Translations under genes and position numbers: made by a program
The notes under the pieces: generated by a model
What the model was told of the DNA's origin: nothing
What the model saw: the letters and a program-made list of their open reading frames with translations, nothing else
Databases searched by the model: none
In this document: piece after piece, positions 23,816-30,282 of the stretch
Layout: every line of letters begins with the position of its first letter
Numbering within the stretch: the stretch's first letter is position 1
Assembly (NCBI GenBank): GCA_021323175.1
Contig: JAJTCK010000019.1
Location: 1 to 44,319, forward strand
DNA from: Solirubrobacterales bacterium
Lineage (GTDB): Bacteria > Actinomycetota > Thermoleophilia > Solirubrobacterales > 70-9
Direction of reading: 5' to 3'
Length of the DNA: 44,319 bases

Positions 23816-23821
23816 AGGTTA
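23816..23821 (-). promoter_or_regulatory. Possible -10 element of the riboswitch transcript
   Basis: TAACCT on the minus strand (23821 to 23816) would start transcription near 23808, just ahead of the aptamer. The same hexamer precedes the thioredoxin-TPR gene. No -35 is clear. Confidence 0.35.
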
Positions 23822-23829
23822 CGAGTTGC

Positions 23830-23848
23830 TCACACGCTTTCTGTGTGA
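23830..23848. promoter_or_regulatory. Inverted repeat TCACAC-N7-GTGTGA
   Basis: Perfect 6-bp arms at 23830-23835 and 23843-23848 lie in the divergent region between the riboswitch transcript and the WS/DGAT gene. It would overlap the -35 zone of the riboswitch promoter, so it could be an operator for either gene. Confidence 0.4.
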
Positions 23849-23850
23849 CG

Positions 23851-23873
23851 GTTCGCACACTTCGTGTGCGAAC
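23851..23873. promoter_or_regulatory. Perfect 10-bp inverted repeat with 3-nt loop just before the WS/DGAT gene
   Basis: GTTCGCACAC (23851-23860), TTC, then GTGTGCGAAC (23864-23873). The second arm ends 12 nt before the ATG at 23886, and no Shine-Dalgarno is visible between them. It is either a protein-binding palindrome or a strong RNA hairpin that would affect translation start. It shares CACAC/GTGTG with the neighbouring repeat at 23830. Confidence 0.55.
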
Positions 23874-23885
23874 ATCTTCTCTGTC

Positions 23886-25403
23886 ATGAGCGACCGCCTG
23901 TCCGGACTCGATTCCTCGTTCCTGCACCTCGAGCGCGATGAGGACACGCACATGCACGTGGCATCCACCACAATCTTCGAGGGCCCCGGGCCGGGCTACG
24001 TGGAGTTCCGCGACCACATCTCCTCGCGGCTCCACCTGGTCCCACGCTTCAGGCAGAAGATCAGGTCCGTCCCGTTCGGCCAGGGCCGCCCGGTCTGGGT
24101 CGACGACCCGCACTTCAACCTGAGCTACCACGTCCGTCACACCTCCCTGCCCCCGCCCGGCAGCGAGGAGCAGCTGAAGAACCTGGCTGCACGTGTCTTC
24201 AGTCAGCAGCTCGACCGCTCCAAGCCGCTCTGGGAGCTGTGGCTGATCGAGGGCCTGAAGGGCGGCCGCTTCGCGATCGTCGGCAAGACTCACCATTGCC
24301 TGGTGGACGGCGTCTCGGGGGTGGACATAACGACGGTCCTCTTCGACATGGAGCGCGAGCCCGCCGATGGGCCGGCGCCGCGCGAGCAATGGATCCCACA
24401 GCCCGAGCCGAGTCGCGCCGAGCTGCTCTCGGAGGCGCTCATCGAGCGCGTCGTCAGCCCCCAGGAGATCTCCCGCGGCTTCCGCCGCATCGTGCGGGGG
24501 CCTCGGCGGATGCTCTCCAGGATCGCCGCCGACGTCGCCGCCGCCGGCGCCTTCGCGTGGGCCGGCATCGGAGCGCCGGCGACCCCGTTCAACGTCGACA
24601 TCGGCGGGCACCGCCGCTTCGAGATGGTGCGTGCGTCCCTGGGGGACCTGAAGCAGGTCAAGAACGAGTACGGCGGGACCGTGAACGACGTGATCCTCGC
24701 GGCAGTCTCGGGGGGCCTGGGTCGCTACCTGCGCGCCCGTGGGCACGCCACGAAGGGAGTGGAGATGCGTGCCCTCGTGCCGGTCAGCGTGCGTACCGCA
24801 GAGCAGAAGGGCGCGCTAGGCAACCGCGTCTCGGGGATGATGGCCCCGCTTCCGGTGGGGATAGAGGACCCGGTCGAGCGGCTGCGCTTCGTCACCGAGG
24901 CGATGGGCGACCTGAAGGCCTCCAAGCAGGCCATGGGCGCCAGCTTGATGACGCAGCTGACGGACTTCGCGCCGCCCACGATCTCGGCGCAGGCCGCGCG
25001 CTTGCAGTCGCGTCAGCGCTTCTTCAACCTCGTCGTCACGAACGTGCCGGGTCCCCAGTTCCCGCTGTACCTGATGGGACGCCGGATGGAGCGCGTGTTC
25101 CCGATGGTGCCGCTCGCCAAGAGGCAGGCGCTGTGTGTGGGGATCATGAGCTACGACGGCCAGGTCAACTTCGGCCTGATCGGAGACTACGATGCGATGG
25201 CCGACCTGAAGGACTTCGCCGACGACCTCCAGGCCGCTCTCAGCGAGCTGGTCGGCGCCGGCGGCGGGCGCCGGGGATTCTTGCGGCGGTTCGTGTCGAG
25301 CTCGGACCGCGAGCAGGCCGGCGCCAGGGTGAACGGCCACACCGAGGGCCGTCCCGCCGATCCGCATAGCGAATCGGGAGCGCATAAGGACCCGGAGTAC
25401 TAG
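23886..25403 (+). CDS. Wax ester synthase/diacylglycerol acyltransferase (WS/DGAT)
   Basis: The enzyme moves fatty acyl groups from acyl-CoA to fatty alcohols or diacylglycerol, making wax esters or triacylglycerol storage lipid. The 505-residue protein starts with the WS/DGAT opening RLSGLDSSFLHLE. It has the condensing motif HHCLVDGVSG (about residues 136-145), the PLWELWLIEGL segment, TVNDVILAAVSGGLGRYL and a C-terminal NVPGPQFPLYLMGRRM, all in the family order. The ATG at 23886 fits family N-termini; an in-frame TTG at 23826 would add 20 residues running through the inverted repeats. Its TAG stop shares CTAG with the stop of the convergent ChbG-like gene. Confidence 0.92.
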   Translation: MSDRLSGLDSSFLHLERDEDTHMHVASTTIFEGPGPGYVEFRDHISSRLHLVPRFRQKIRSVPFGQGRPVWVDDPHFNLSYHVRHTSLPPPGSEEQLKNLAARVFSQQLDRSKPLWELWLIEGLKGGRFAIVGKTHHCLVDGVSGVDITTVLFDMEREPADGPAPREQWIPQPEPSRAELLSEALIERVVSPQEISRGFRRIVRGPRRMLSRIAADVAAAGAFAWAGIGAPATPFNVDIGGHRRFEMVRASLGDLKQVKNEYGGTVNDVILAAVSGGLGRYLRARGHATKGVEMRALVPVSVRTAEQKGALGNRVSGMMAPLPVGIEDPVERLRFVTEAMGDLKASKQAMGASLMTQLTDFAPPTISAQAARLQSRQRFFNLVVTNVPGPQFPLYLMGRRMERVFPMVPLAKRQALCVGIMSYDGQVNFGLIGDYDAMADLKDFADDLQAALSELVGAGGGRRGFLRRFVSSSDREQAGARVNGHTEGRPADPHSESGAHKDPEY

Positions 25404-26122
25404 GAGCTGGTCGCGTCCCTCAGGGGGCCGCCTTCGTGCGCGAAGGCCTCCCGGTGGGTGGTACGCAATACGTCCTCACCCCAGATCGGGGTGTCGAAGC
25501 GCTCGCGGACCCTCGCCCGCAGCAGCTCGTCCAGGTCCTCGCGGCGGGCCAGATCGTACTCCGAGCCTGACTCGGCGTCCGGGTACCCCGGGTGCGTCAT
25601 CCACTCGGTCACCCCGACCGGCAGGTCGCGCAGCTCGGCCGGCTCGGCGGGCTCGTTGCTGCGCATTCGGCCCAGCAGCAGATCCGGGGTATCCACCCCA
25701 CGCTCCTGCAGCCACTGCCTGTGGTCGCGGCTGACCGATCGCACTGGAATCTTGATCTGCTCGGCAAGCTGCAGTACCGGGGTTGCCAGCTCGGGTCGCG
25801 CATGACAATGCTTGTGCCCGTCCAAGTAGGAGGGCCAGCGGTGAAACAGGTCGACGAACCGATCGAGCTGCACGCGCAGCGACGTGCGCGCGGGGGCTCC
25901 GCTGCGCGCCCCCCAGCGCCCTTCGAAGTCGATGTGGAGGCCCACCTCCACCCCGCTCTCGAGCAGCGGCTTCGGATCGCAATGCGTGCCCTCGACCATC
26001 ACGCTTACCGAGTCGACGGCGCCGGCCTCGACCGCGGCGAGGATGCCCTCGTTGTATGACGGCCAGTACCCGTAGTCGTCCGCGGTGATGATCAGGCGCC
26101 GGGTGTTATTGGCTCCGTCCAT
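25400..26122 (-). CDS. ChbG/HpnK-family (YdjC-like) carbohydrate deacetylase
   Basis: This 240-residue protein has the N-terminal RLIITADDYGYW with the metal-binding Asp pair. It continues with SVSVMVEGTH, VGLHIDFEG, a SYLDGHKHCHARPEL motif with metal-ligand His, and VTEWMTHPGYPD near the C-terminus. The family includes ChbG, which deacetylates chitooligosaccharides, and HpnK of hopanoid pathways; the substrate here is unknown. ATG 26122 starts ten residues before the first motif; a start at 26158 would add 12 residues. It is convergent with the WS/DGAT gene, sharing the CTAG at 25400-25403. Confidence 0.87.
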   Translation of the reverse strand: MDGANNTRRLIITADDYGYWPSYNEGILAAVEAGAVDSVSVMVEGTHCDPKPLLESGVEVGLHIDFEGRWGARSGAPARTSLRVQLDRFVDLFHRWPSYLDGHKHCHARPELATPVLQLAEQIKIPVRSVSRDHRQWLQERGVDTPDLLLGRMRSNEPAEPAELRDLPVGVTEWMTHPGYPDAESGSEYDLARREDLDELLRARVRERFDTPIWGEDVLRTTHREAFAHEGGPLRDATSS

Positions 26123-26193
26123 GGCTCCCAAATGATGCCCGCCTCGGCGAATTCCCACCCATCGGTCAGATTCACGTCTCGCCGGAGGCCAAG

Positions 26194-26418
26194 ATGGCCC
26201 GCATGGCGAGGGAGGCCGGGCCGATCCATCACCGCTACGTGTTCAGGTTCGGGGATCTCGTGGCGGCCACGGACTTGGGCCCCTCGCTTGCGATCGCCGA
26301 GGCGTTGAGCGGCCAGATCTATCTGGTCACCGTGGTGGCGCTGATCGTCGCCAACCTCAGTGCCTCGCACGAGCCCCGCGAGAGCGGGCCGCTGGCGGGC
26401 GGAGGAGGTCGGCCCTAG
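26194..26418 (+). pseudogene. Two-helix ion-channel remnant (C-terminal part)
   Basis: The reading frame of about 74 codons contains GDLVAATDLGPSLAIAEALS followed by GQIYLVTVVALIVANLS. This matches the region just after the selectivity filter and the second membrane helix of small bacterial ion channels (typical: GYGDxxPxTxxGRSLAxxEALxGQxYLxxxVAxLV). The first helix and the TTxGYGD filter are missing: before GD there is HHRYVFRF instead. So this is probably a truncated channel rather than a working one. A new short membrane protein cannot be excluded. Its stop shares CTAG with that of the ImmA-like gene. Confidence 0.5.
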
Positions 26419-26843
26419 GCGGCGCGGTCCTCCCGCTCGAGCTCCAGCAGCGACCAGAAGACGTGGCCGGAGTCCGGGATCCGCGGGGGAACCTTGCGGT
26501 ACTGGCGGTTCTGGGCCCACGCCAGGTAACCCTCGAGGCGGCGGACTATTGAGCGTCGCGTCGCGGTGGTCGGCTCCACCGCAGCGTGCTGGAGCGCCCA
26601 CAGCCAGGCGTTCGCCTCGGCTTCCAGGCGCGGCGCGGAGCGGCCGGGACCCACCAGGTGGCCGATCTCGTGGAGGGCGATGAAGTAGGACACCTGGCCC
26701 TTGATGGCCGGGATCGAGATCTCCAGGCGCCCGCCCCTCCACCGGATCGCCCGCCCGCGCCCGGAGGACCCGGCGAGCTCGATTCCGTGCTCCTCGCACA
26801 GCTCCTCGACGTGGTCCTCCATCGTCTCGACGTCGCGCCGCAT
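26415..26843 (-). CDS. ImmA/IrrE-type zinc metallopeptidase-like protein
   Basis: This 142-residue protein has a gluzincin-type HEXXH in IALHEIGHLVGPGRS, followed by EAEANAW with the third-ligand Glu, as in ImmA/IrrE (M78) peptidases. The N-terminal half (ELCEEHGIELAG, RWRGGRLEISIP) is a small winged beta region. M78 enzymes usually cut a repressor encoded beside or fused to them, but no HTH gene is adjacent here. ATG 26843 is chosen because a longer frame would run into the divergent nadE. TACCCT lies 8 nt before the start. Confidence 0.8.
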   Translation of the reverse strand: MRRDVETMEDHVEELCEEHGIELAGSSGRGRAIRWRGGRLEISIPAIKGQVSYFIALHEIGHLVGPGRSAPRLEAEANAWLWALQHAAVEPTTATRRSIVRRLEGYLAWAQNRQYRKVPPRIPDSGHVFWSLLELEREDRAA

Positions 26844-26871
26844 GGGGAGGCAGGGTAGCCCTGCCTCCGGC

Positions 26872-26877
26872 CATACT
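26872..26877 (+). promoter_or_regulatory. -10 element of a probable leaderless nadE promoter
   Basis: CATACT ends 6 nt before the ATG of nadE, in the 40-bp divergent gap with the ImmA-like gene. No Shine-Dalgarno is evident. Confidence 0.4.
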
Positions 26878-26883
26878 TGAGGC

Positions 26884-28704
26884 ATGGCCGAAAGCACGCC
26901 GATCCGTTTGGCGCTGGCGCAGATGGATCCCACGGTGGGCGACATCGCGGGCAATCGCACGCTCCTCGGGGAGCAGATCGGTGCCGCGCAGGACGCGGGT
27001 GCCGACCTGGTCGTCTGCCCTGAGCTGGCGCTGTCGGGCTACCCCCCCGAGGACCTGGTCCTGCGCCGAGACTTCCTCGACGCGTCCCGCGAGGCCCTGG
27101 ACGACCTCGCTTCGCAGGTCGACGGGATCGTGGCGCTAGTCGGGTTCCCAGAGCGCGCCGAGAGGCCACAGCAGCCGCCCCCGAACCCCACTATCGACCC
27201 GCTCGTCGCGACCGCGCACAACTCGCTGGCCGTGCTCGCGTCGGGCGAGGTCGCCGGGGTATACCGCAAGATCCGTCTGCCGAACTACGGCGTCTTCGAC
27301 GAGGGCCGCTACTTCAAACCGGGCGGCCGGGCGGCGATGATCGAGGTCGCGGGCGTCCTCGTCGGCCTGACTGTCTGCGAGGACATCTGGGTGCCGGGGT
27401 TCCCCGAGAGCGCGCCCGCCGCCGCGGGCGCGCACCTGGTCGTCAACGCGAGCGCCTCCCCGTTCGCGCGCGGCAAGGGGGACGCCCGCGAGCGCATGAT
27501 CGCCGACCGCGCGAGAGCGAACGGAGCGGTCTTCGCGCTGTGCAACACCGTGGGAGGGCAGGACGAGCTGATCTTCGACGGGCGCAGCGTGGTGATGGCC
27601 GCGAACGGGGAACTGATGGCTCGCGCCGCCCAGTTCCAGCCTGAGCTGGTGGTGTGCGACCTGCTCCTGCCCGCCGAGCCCGAGGGCGGGGGCGCGGCCG
27701 CGGGCGGGACCATGGCCGAGGGTCACCGCGACGGTGGGGCCGGTCGCGTCCCCGCTCCGGTCGTGCTGTCCTCGCACGACCGCGAACACGAGATTCCCCA
27801 TGGGCGCGTTGAGCCGCGTTTCGCCGAGACGGCTCCTGAGGAGAGAGAGATCTACGACGCGCTCGTGCTCGGAGTGCGCGACTACGTCCGCAAGAACGGG
27901 TTCGCGGAGGTGGTGCTGGGCCTGTCCGGCGGCATCGATTCCGCGCTCGTGGCGCAGGTCGCGTGCGACGCGCTCGGACCCGAGCGGGTCCACTGCGTCG
28001 TTATGCCCTCTCCGCACTCCAGCGAAGAGACCCAGTCGGACGCCCGCGCCATCGCGGTCAATCTCCGTGCCGACTTGATCGAGCTGCCGATCGCCGAGCC
28101 TATGGACGCCTTCCAGCGCGCCCTGGCGGACAGCTTCGAGGGCACCGATCCCGGCGTCGCCGAGGAGAACGTGCAAGCCCGCATCCGCGGCAACCTCCTG
28201 ATGGCGCTCTCGAACAAATTCGGATGGCTCGTCCTCGCCACCGGAAACAAGTCCGAGTACGCCGTCGGCTACGCGACGCTCTACGGCGACATGGCCGGCG
28301 GCCTGGCGGTGATCAAGGACGTGCTGAAGACCTGGGTCTACCGCCTGGTCCGCGACCGCAACGAACGCGCCGGAACCGCCCTGGTCCCCGAGTCGGTCCT
28401 GGAGCGCCCTCCCACCGCCGAGCTGCGCCCCGACCAGCGAGACGAGGACTCACTGCCCCCCTACGACATGCTCGACCGGGTCCTGGAGGCCTACGTCGAG
28501 CGCGACCTGGGCCGAGAGGTGATGGTCGCCGACGGCCTTCCCGAGGACGTAGTAGTCGAGGTTATCCGCCTGGTGGACCGCGCTGAGTACAAGCGGCGCC
28601 AGGCGCCCCCCGGCATCCGCGTCTCGAACAAGGCGTTCGGCCGCGACCGCCGGCTGCCAATCACCAATCGCTTCAGCGGCCTGCGCCCACGCCTGCCGCG
28701 CTAG
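26884..28704 (+). CDS. nadE: Glutamine-dependent NAD+ synthetase
   Basis: NadE converts nicotinic acid adenine dinucleotide to NAD+ using ATP and glutamine. The 606-residue protein joins an N-terminal nitrilase-type glutaminase domain to a C-terminal synthetase domain. The first carries a Glu in CPELALSGYPPEDL, a Lys in YRKIRLPNYGVFDE and the nucleophilic Cys in TVCEDIW. The second has the PP-loop LGLSGGIDSA (about 344-353), followed by ATGNKSEYAVGY and RPTAEL-like PPTAELRPDQRDEDSLPPYD. All catalytic residues are present. An insert of about 40 Gly/Ala-rich residues separates the domains. Confidence 0.95.
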   Translation: MAESTPIRLALAQMDPTVGDIAGNRTLLGEQIGAAQDAGADLVVCPELALSGYPPEDLVLRRDFLDASREALDDLASQVDGIVALVGFPERAERPQQPPPNPTIDPLVATAHNSLAVLASGEVAGVYRKIRLPNYGVFDEGRYFKPGGRAAMIEVAGVLVGLTVCEDIWVPGFPESAPAAAGAHLVVNASASPFARGKGDARERMIADRARANGAVFALCNTVGGQDELIFDGRSVVMAANGELMARAAQFQPELVVCDLLLPAEPEGGGAAAGGTMAEGHRDGGAGRVPAPVVLSSHDREHEIPHGRVEPRFAETAPEEREIYDALVLGVRDYVRKNGFAEVVLGLSGGIDSALVAQVACDALGPERVHCVVMPSPHSSEETQSDARAIAVNLRADLIELPIAEPMDAFQRALADSFEGTDPGVAEENVQARIRGNLLMALSNKFGWLVLATGNKSEYAVGYATLYGDMAGGLAVIKDVLKTWVYRLVRDRNERAGTALVPESVLERPPTAELRPDQRDEDSLPPYDMLDRVLEAYVERDLGREVMVADGLPEDVVVEVIRLVDRAEYKRRQAPPGIRVSNKAFGRDRRLPITNRFSGLRPRLPR

Positions 28705-28711
28705 CCGCCCG

Positions 28712-29137
28712 CTAGCGCGCCGGGCGGATCGCGATCGTCATGCGGGAGAGGGCGCAGAGGCGGTCCTCGTCGTCCCGTATCTCCACGTCCCAGATCCAGG
28801 TGGTGCGGCCGCGGTGGCGGGCGACCGCCATCGCCTCGATGTTGCCCTCCGAAACAGGGCGCAGGAACGCGGTGTCGTTGGACTGGCCCATGGCGACCTT
28901 GCCCTGGTCCTTGACCGCGAAGTAGGTGGCCGCCGAGGTGAGGCTCTCGGCGAGTGCGGCGTGAACCCCCCCGTGGACGATGCCGTAGGGCTGCAGATGT
29001 TCCGCGCGGACGGCGATGCGCGCCCGGGCACCGTCGGGGTCCAGCTCCATCCACTCGACCCCGATCTTCTCCGCGAAGCCGCGGGGCTCGTCGCCGGCGT
29101 CCGGGCCACCCCCCGCGTCGTTCGCCCCGTCGTTCAT
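28712..29137 (-). CDS. PaaI-family hotdog thioesterase
   Basis: This 141-residue hotdog-fold protein has the acyl-CoA thioesterase motif YGIVHGGVHAALAES, in which HGG and the following acidic residue set the active site. NDTAFLRPVSEGNIEAMAV and TWIWDVEIRDDEDRL form the central strands. The N-terminal 20 residues are Gly/Asp-rich and probably disordered. It likely hydrolyses a small aromatic or short-chain acyl-CoA; the substrate is unknown. It is convergent with nadE (7-bp gap) and divergent from the sigma-region-4-like gene; TAGTGT lies 9 nt before its ATG. Confidence 0.88.
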   Translation of the reverse strand: MNDGANDAGGGPDAGDEPRGFAEKIGVEWMELDPDGARARIAVRAEHLQPYGIVHGGVHAALAESLTSAATYFAVKDQGKVAMGQSNDTAFLRPVSEGNIEAMAVARHRGRTTWIWDVEIRDDEDRLCALSRMTIAIRPAR

Positions 29138-29175
29138 CGCCGCACAACACTAGTCATCTAGGCTCTGCCGCCGGG

Positions 29176-30249
29176 ATGGCGCTGAGCGACGAACAGCGGG
29201 CACTGCTCCAGCTGCTGTTGGAGGGCGGACAGGGATACGAGGACATCGGGTCCCTGCTCGGCATCTCCGCGGACGAGGTTCGGTCGCGCGCCCGGGATGC
29301 GCTGCGCGAGATCGGCGGCGCGGATCCCGACTCCCAGGTGCAGCTGAGCGACTATCTGCTCGGCCAGGCCGACCCGATCGGGCGGGCCGACGCGGTCCGC
29401 TTCCTTCAGCACGACCCGGAGGCGAACGCCCTGGCGGGTCGTCTGGTGGCCCAGCTGCGGCTGATCGCGCCCCGCGCGAACCTGCCCGAAATTCCGGACT
29501 CGCGCGCTCGCCGCGGCGCGCGCGCTTCGGGCGCCGGACGGCCCGAGGCGGCTAGAGGTGGGCTCTCCGAGCGGTTCTCGGGCGCGATGAGCGGAGGCGC
29601 GCACTCCAAGCGCCGAAGCCAGCTCCTGGTCGGCATCGGGGCGCTGCTGCTGCTCGTGGTCGTCGGCGTACTGGCGATCGCGGGCGTGCTCGGGGGCGAC
29701 GACGACGGCGAGGGTGGCGGAGACGGGACGACGACCGCGGCCGGGGGCGCCGAGGATTTGGTCATCGTCCAGCTGGCTGCCCTCCAGTCAGGCTCCGAGG
29801 CGAGCGGCCAGGCTACCTTCGCCCAGATTCAGGACCAGCCGGTCCTGCAGCTCAACCTGAACGACCTCTCCCCCACCTCGGGCGAGCAGATCTACGTCGT
29901 CTGGCTCTACGCGTCCGATCGCGCCGCGTTCCCGCTCGCTCGCGACCGCGTGACCGAGAGCGGCACGTTGACGGGCGCCACTCCCATCGGGTCCGACATC
30001 GCGCCCCTGCTCGGCCAGTTCCGCTGCATCGACGTTTCCCTGGCGACCCGCGCCGAGACCGAGGCCGCGATCCGGCAGGCCGTGGAGGGCGGCCAGGCGT
30101 TGCCGCGCCACACGGGCGAGTCGGTTCTGCGAGGACAGATCCCGGCCGCGCCCGGCGGGAGTGCTCCCAGCGGGGCCGACTCGCAGTGCGAGCTCGACCC
30201 AGCGGCGCTGCAGGGCGGCGGCCAGGGCAGCGCGCAGGGTGGCCAGTAG
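29176..30249 (+). CDS. Membrane-anchored sigma-region-4-like protein with RskA-like ectodomain
   Basis: The 357-residue protein begins with LSDEQRALLQLLLEGGQGYED and IGSLLGISADEVRSRARDAL, a helix-turn-helix like sigma-70 region 4. Residues 57-100 (LSDYLLGQADPIGRADAVRF onward) resemble an anti-sigma helical domain without the zinc-binding Cys/His. A basic linker (HSKRRSQ) leads to one membrane helix at about 149-173. The outer part, after an acidic/Gly linker, has FAQIQDQPVLQLNLNDLSPT followed by YVVWLYASD, similar to the C-terminal domain of RskA-type anti-sigma-K factors. It looks like a one-component membrane regulator. No partner sigma gene is adjacent. Domain calls are by eye. Confidence 0.7.
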   Translation: MALSDEQRALLQLLLEGGQGYEDIGSLLGISADEVRSRARDALREIGGADPDSQVQLSDYLLGQADPIGRADAVRFLQHDPEANALAGRLVAQLRLIAPRANLPEIPDSRARRGARASGAGRPEAARGGLSERFSGAMSGGAHSKRRSQLLVGIGALLLLVVVGVLAIAGVLGGDDDGEGGGDGTTTAAGGAEDLVIVQLAALQSGSEASGQATFAQIQDQPVLQLNLNDLSPTSGEQIYVVWLYASDRAAFPLARDRVTESGTLTGATPIGSDIAPLLGQFRCIDVSLATRAETEAAIRQAVEGGQALPRHTGESVLRGQIPAAPGGSAPSGADSQCELDPAALQGGGQGSAQGGQ

Positions 30250-30282
30250 ACCCCAATGGGATCTGGCGCGAACCCGAGAGCC

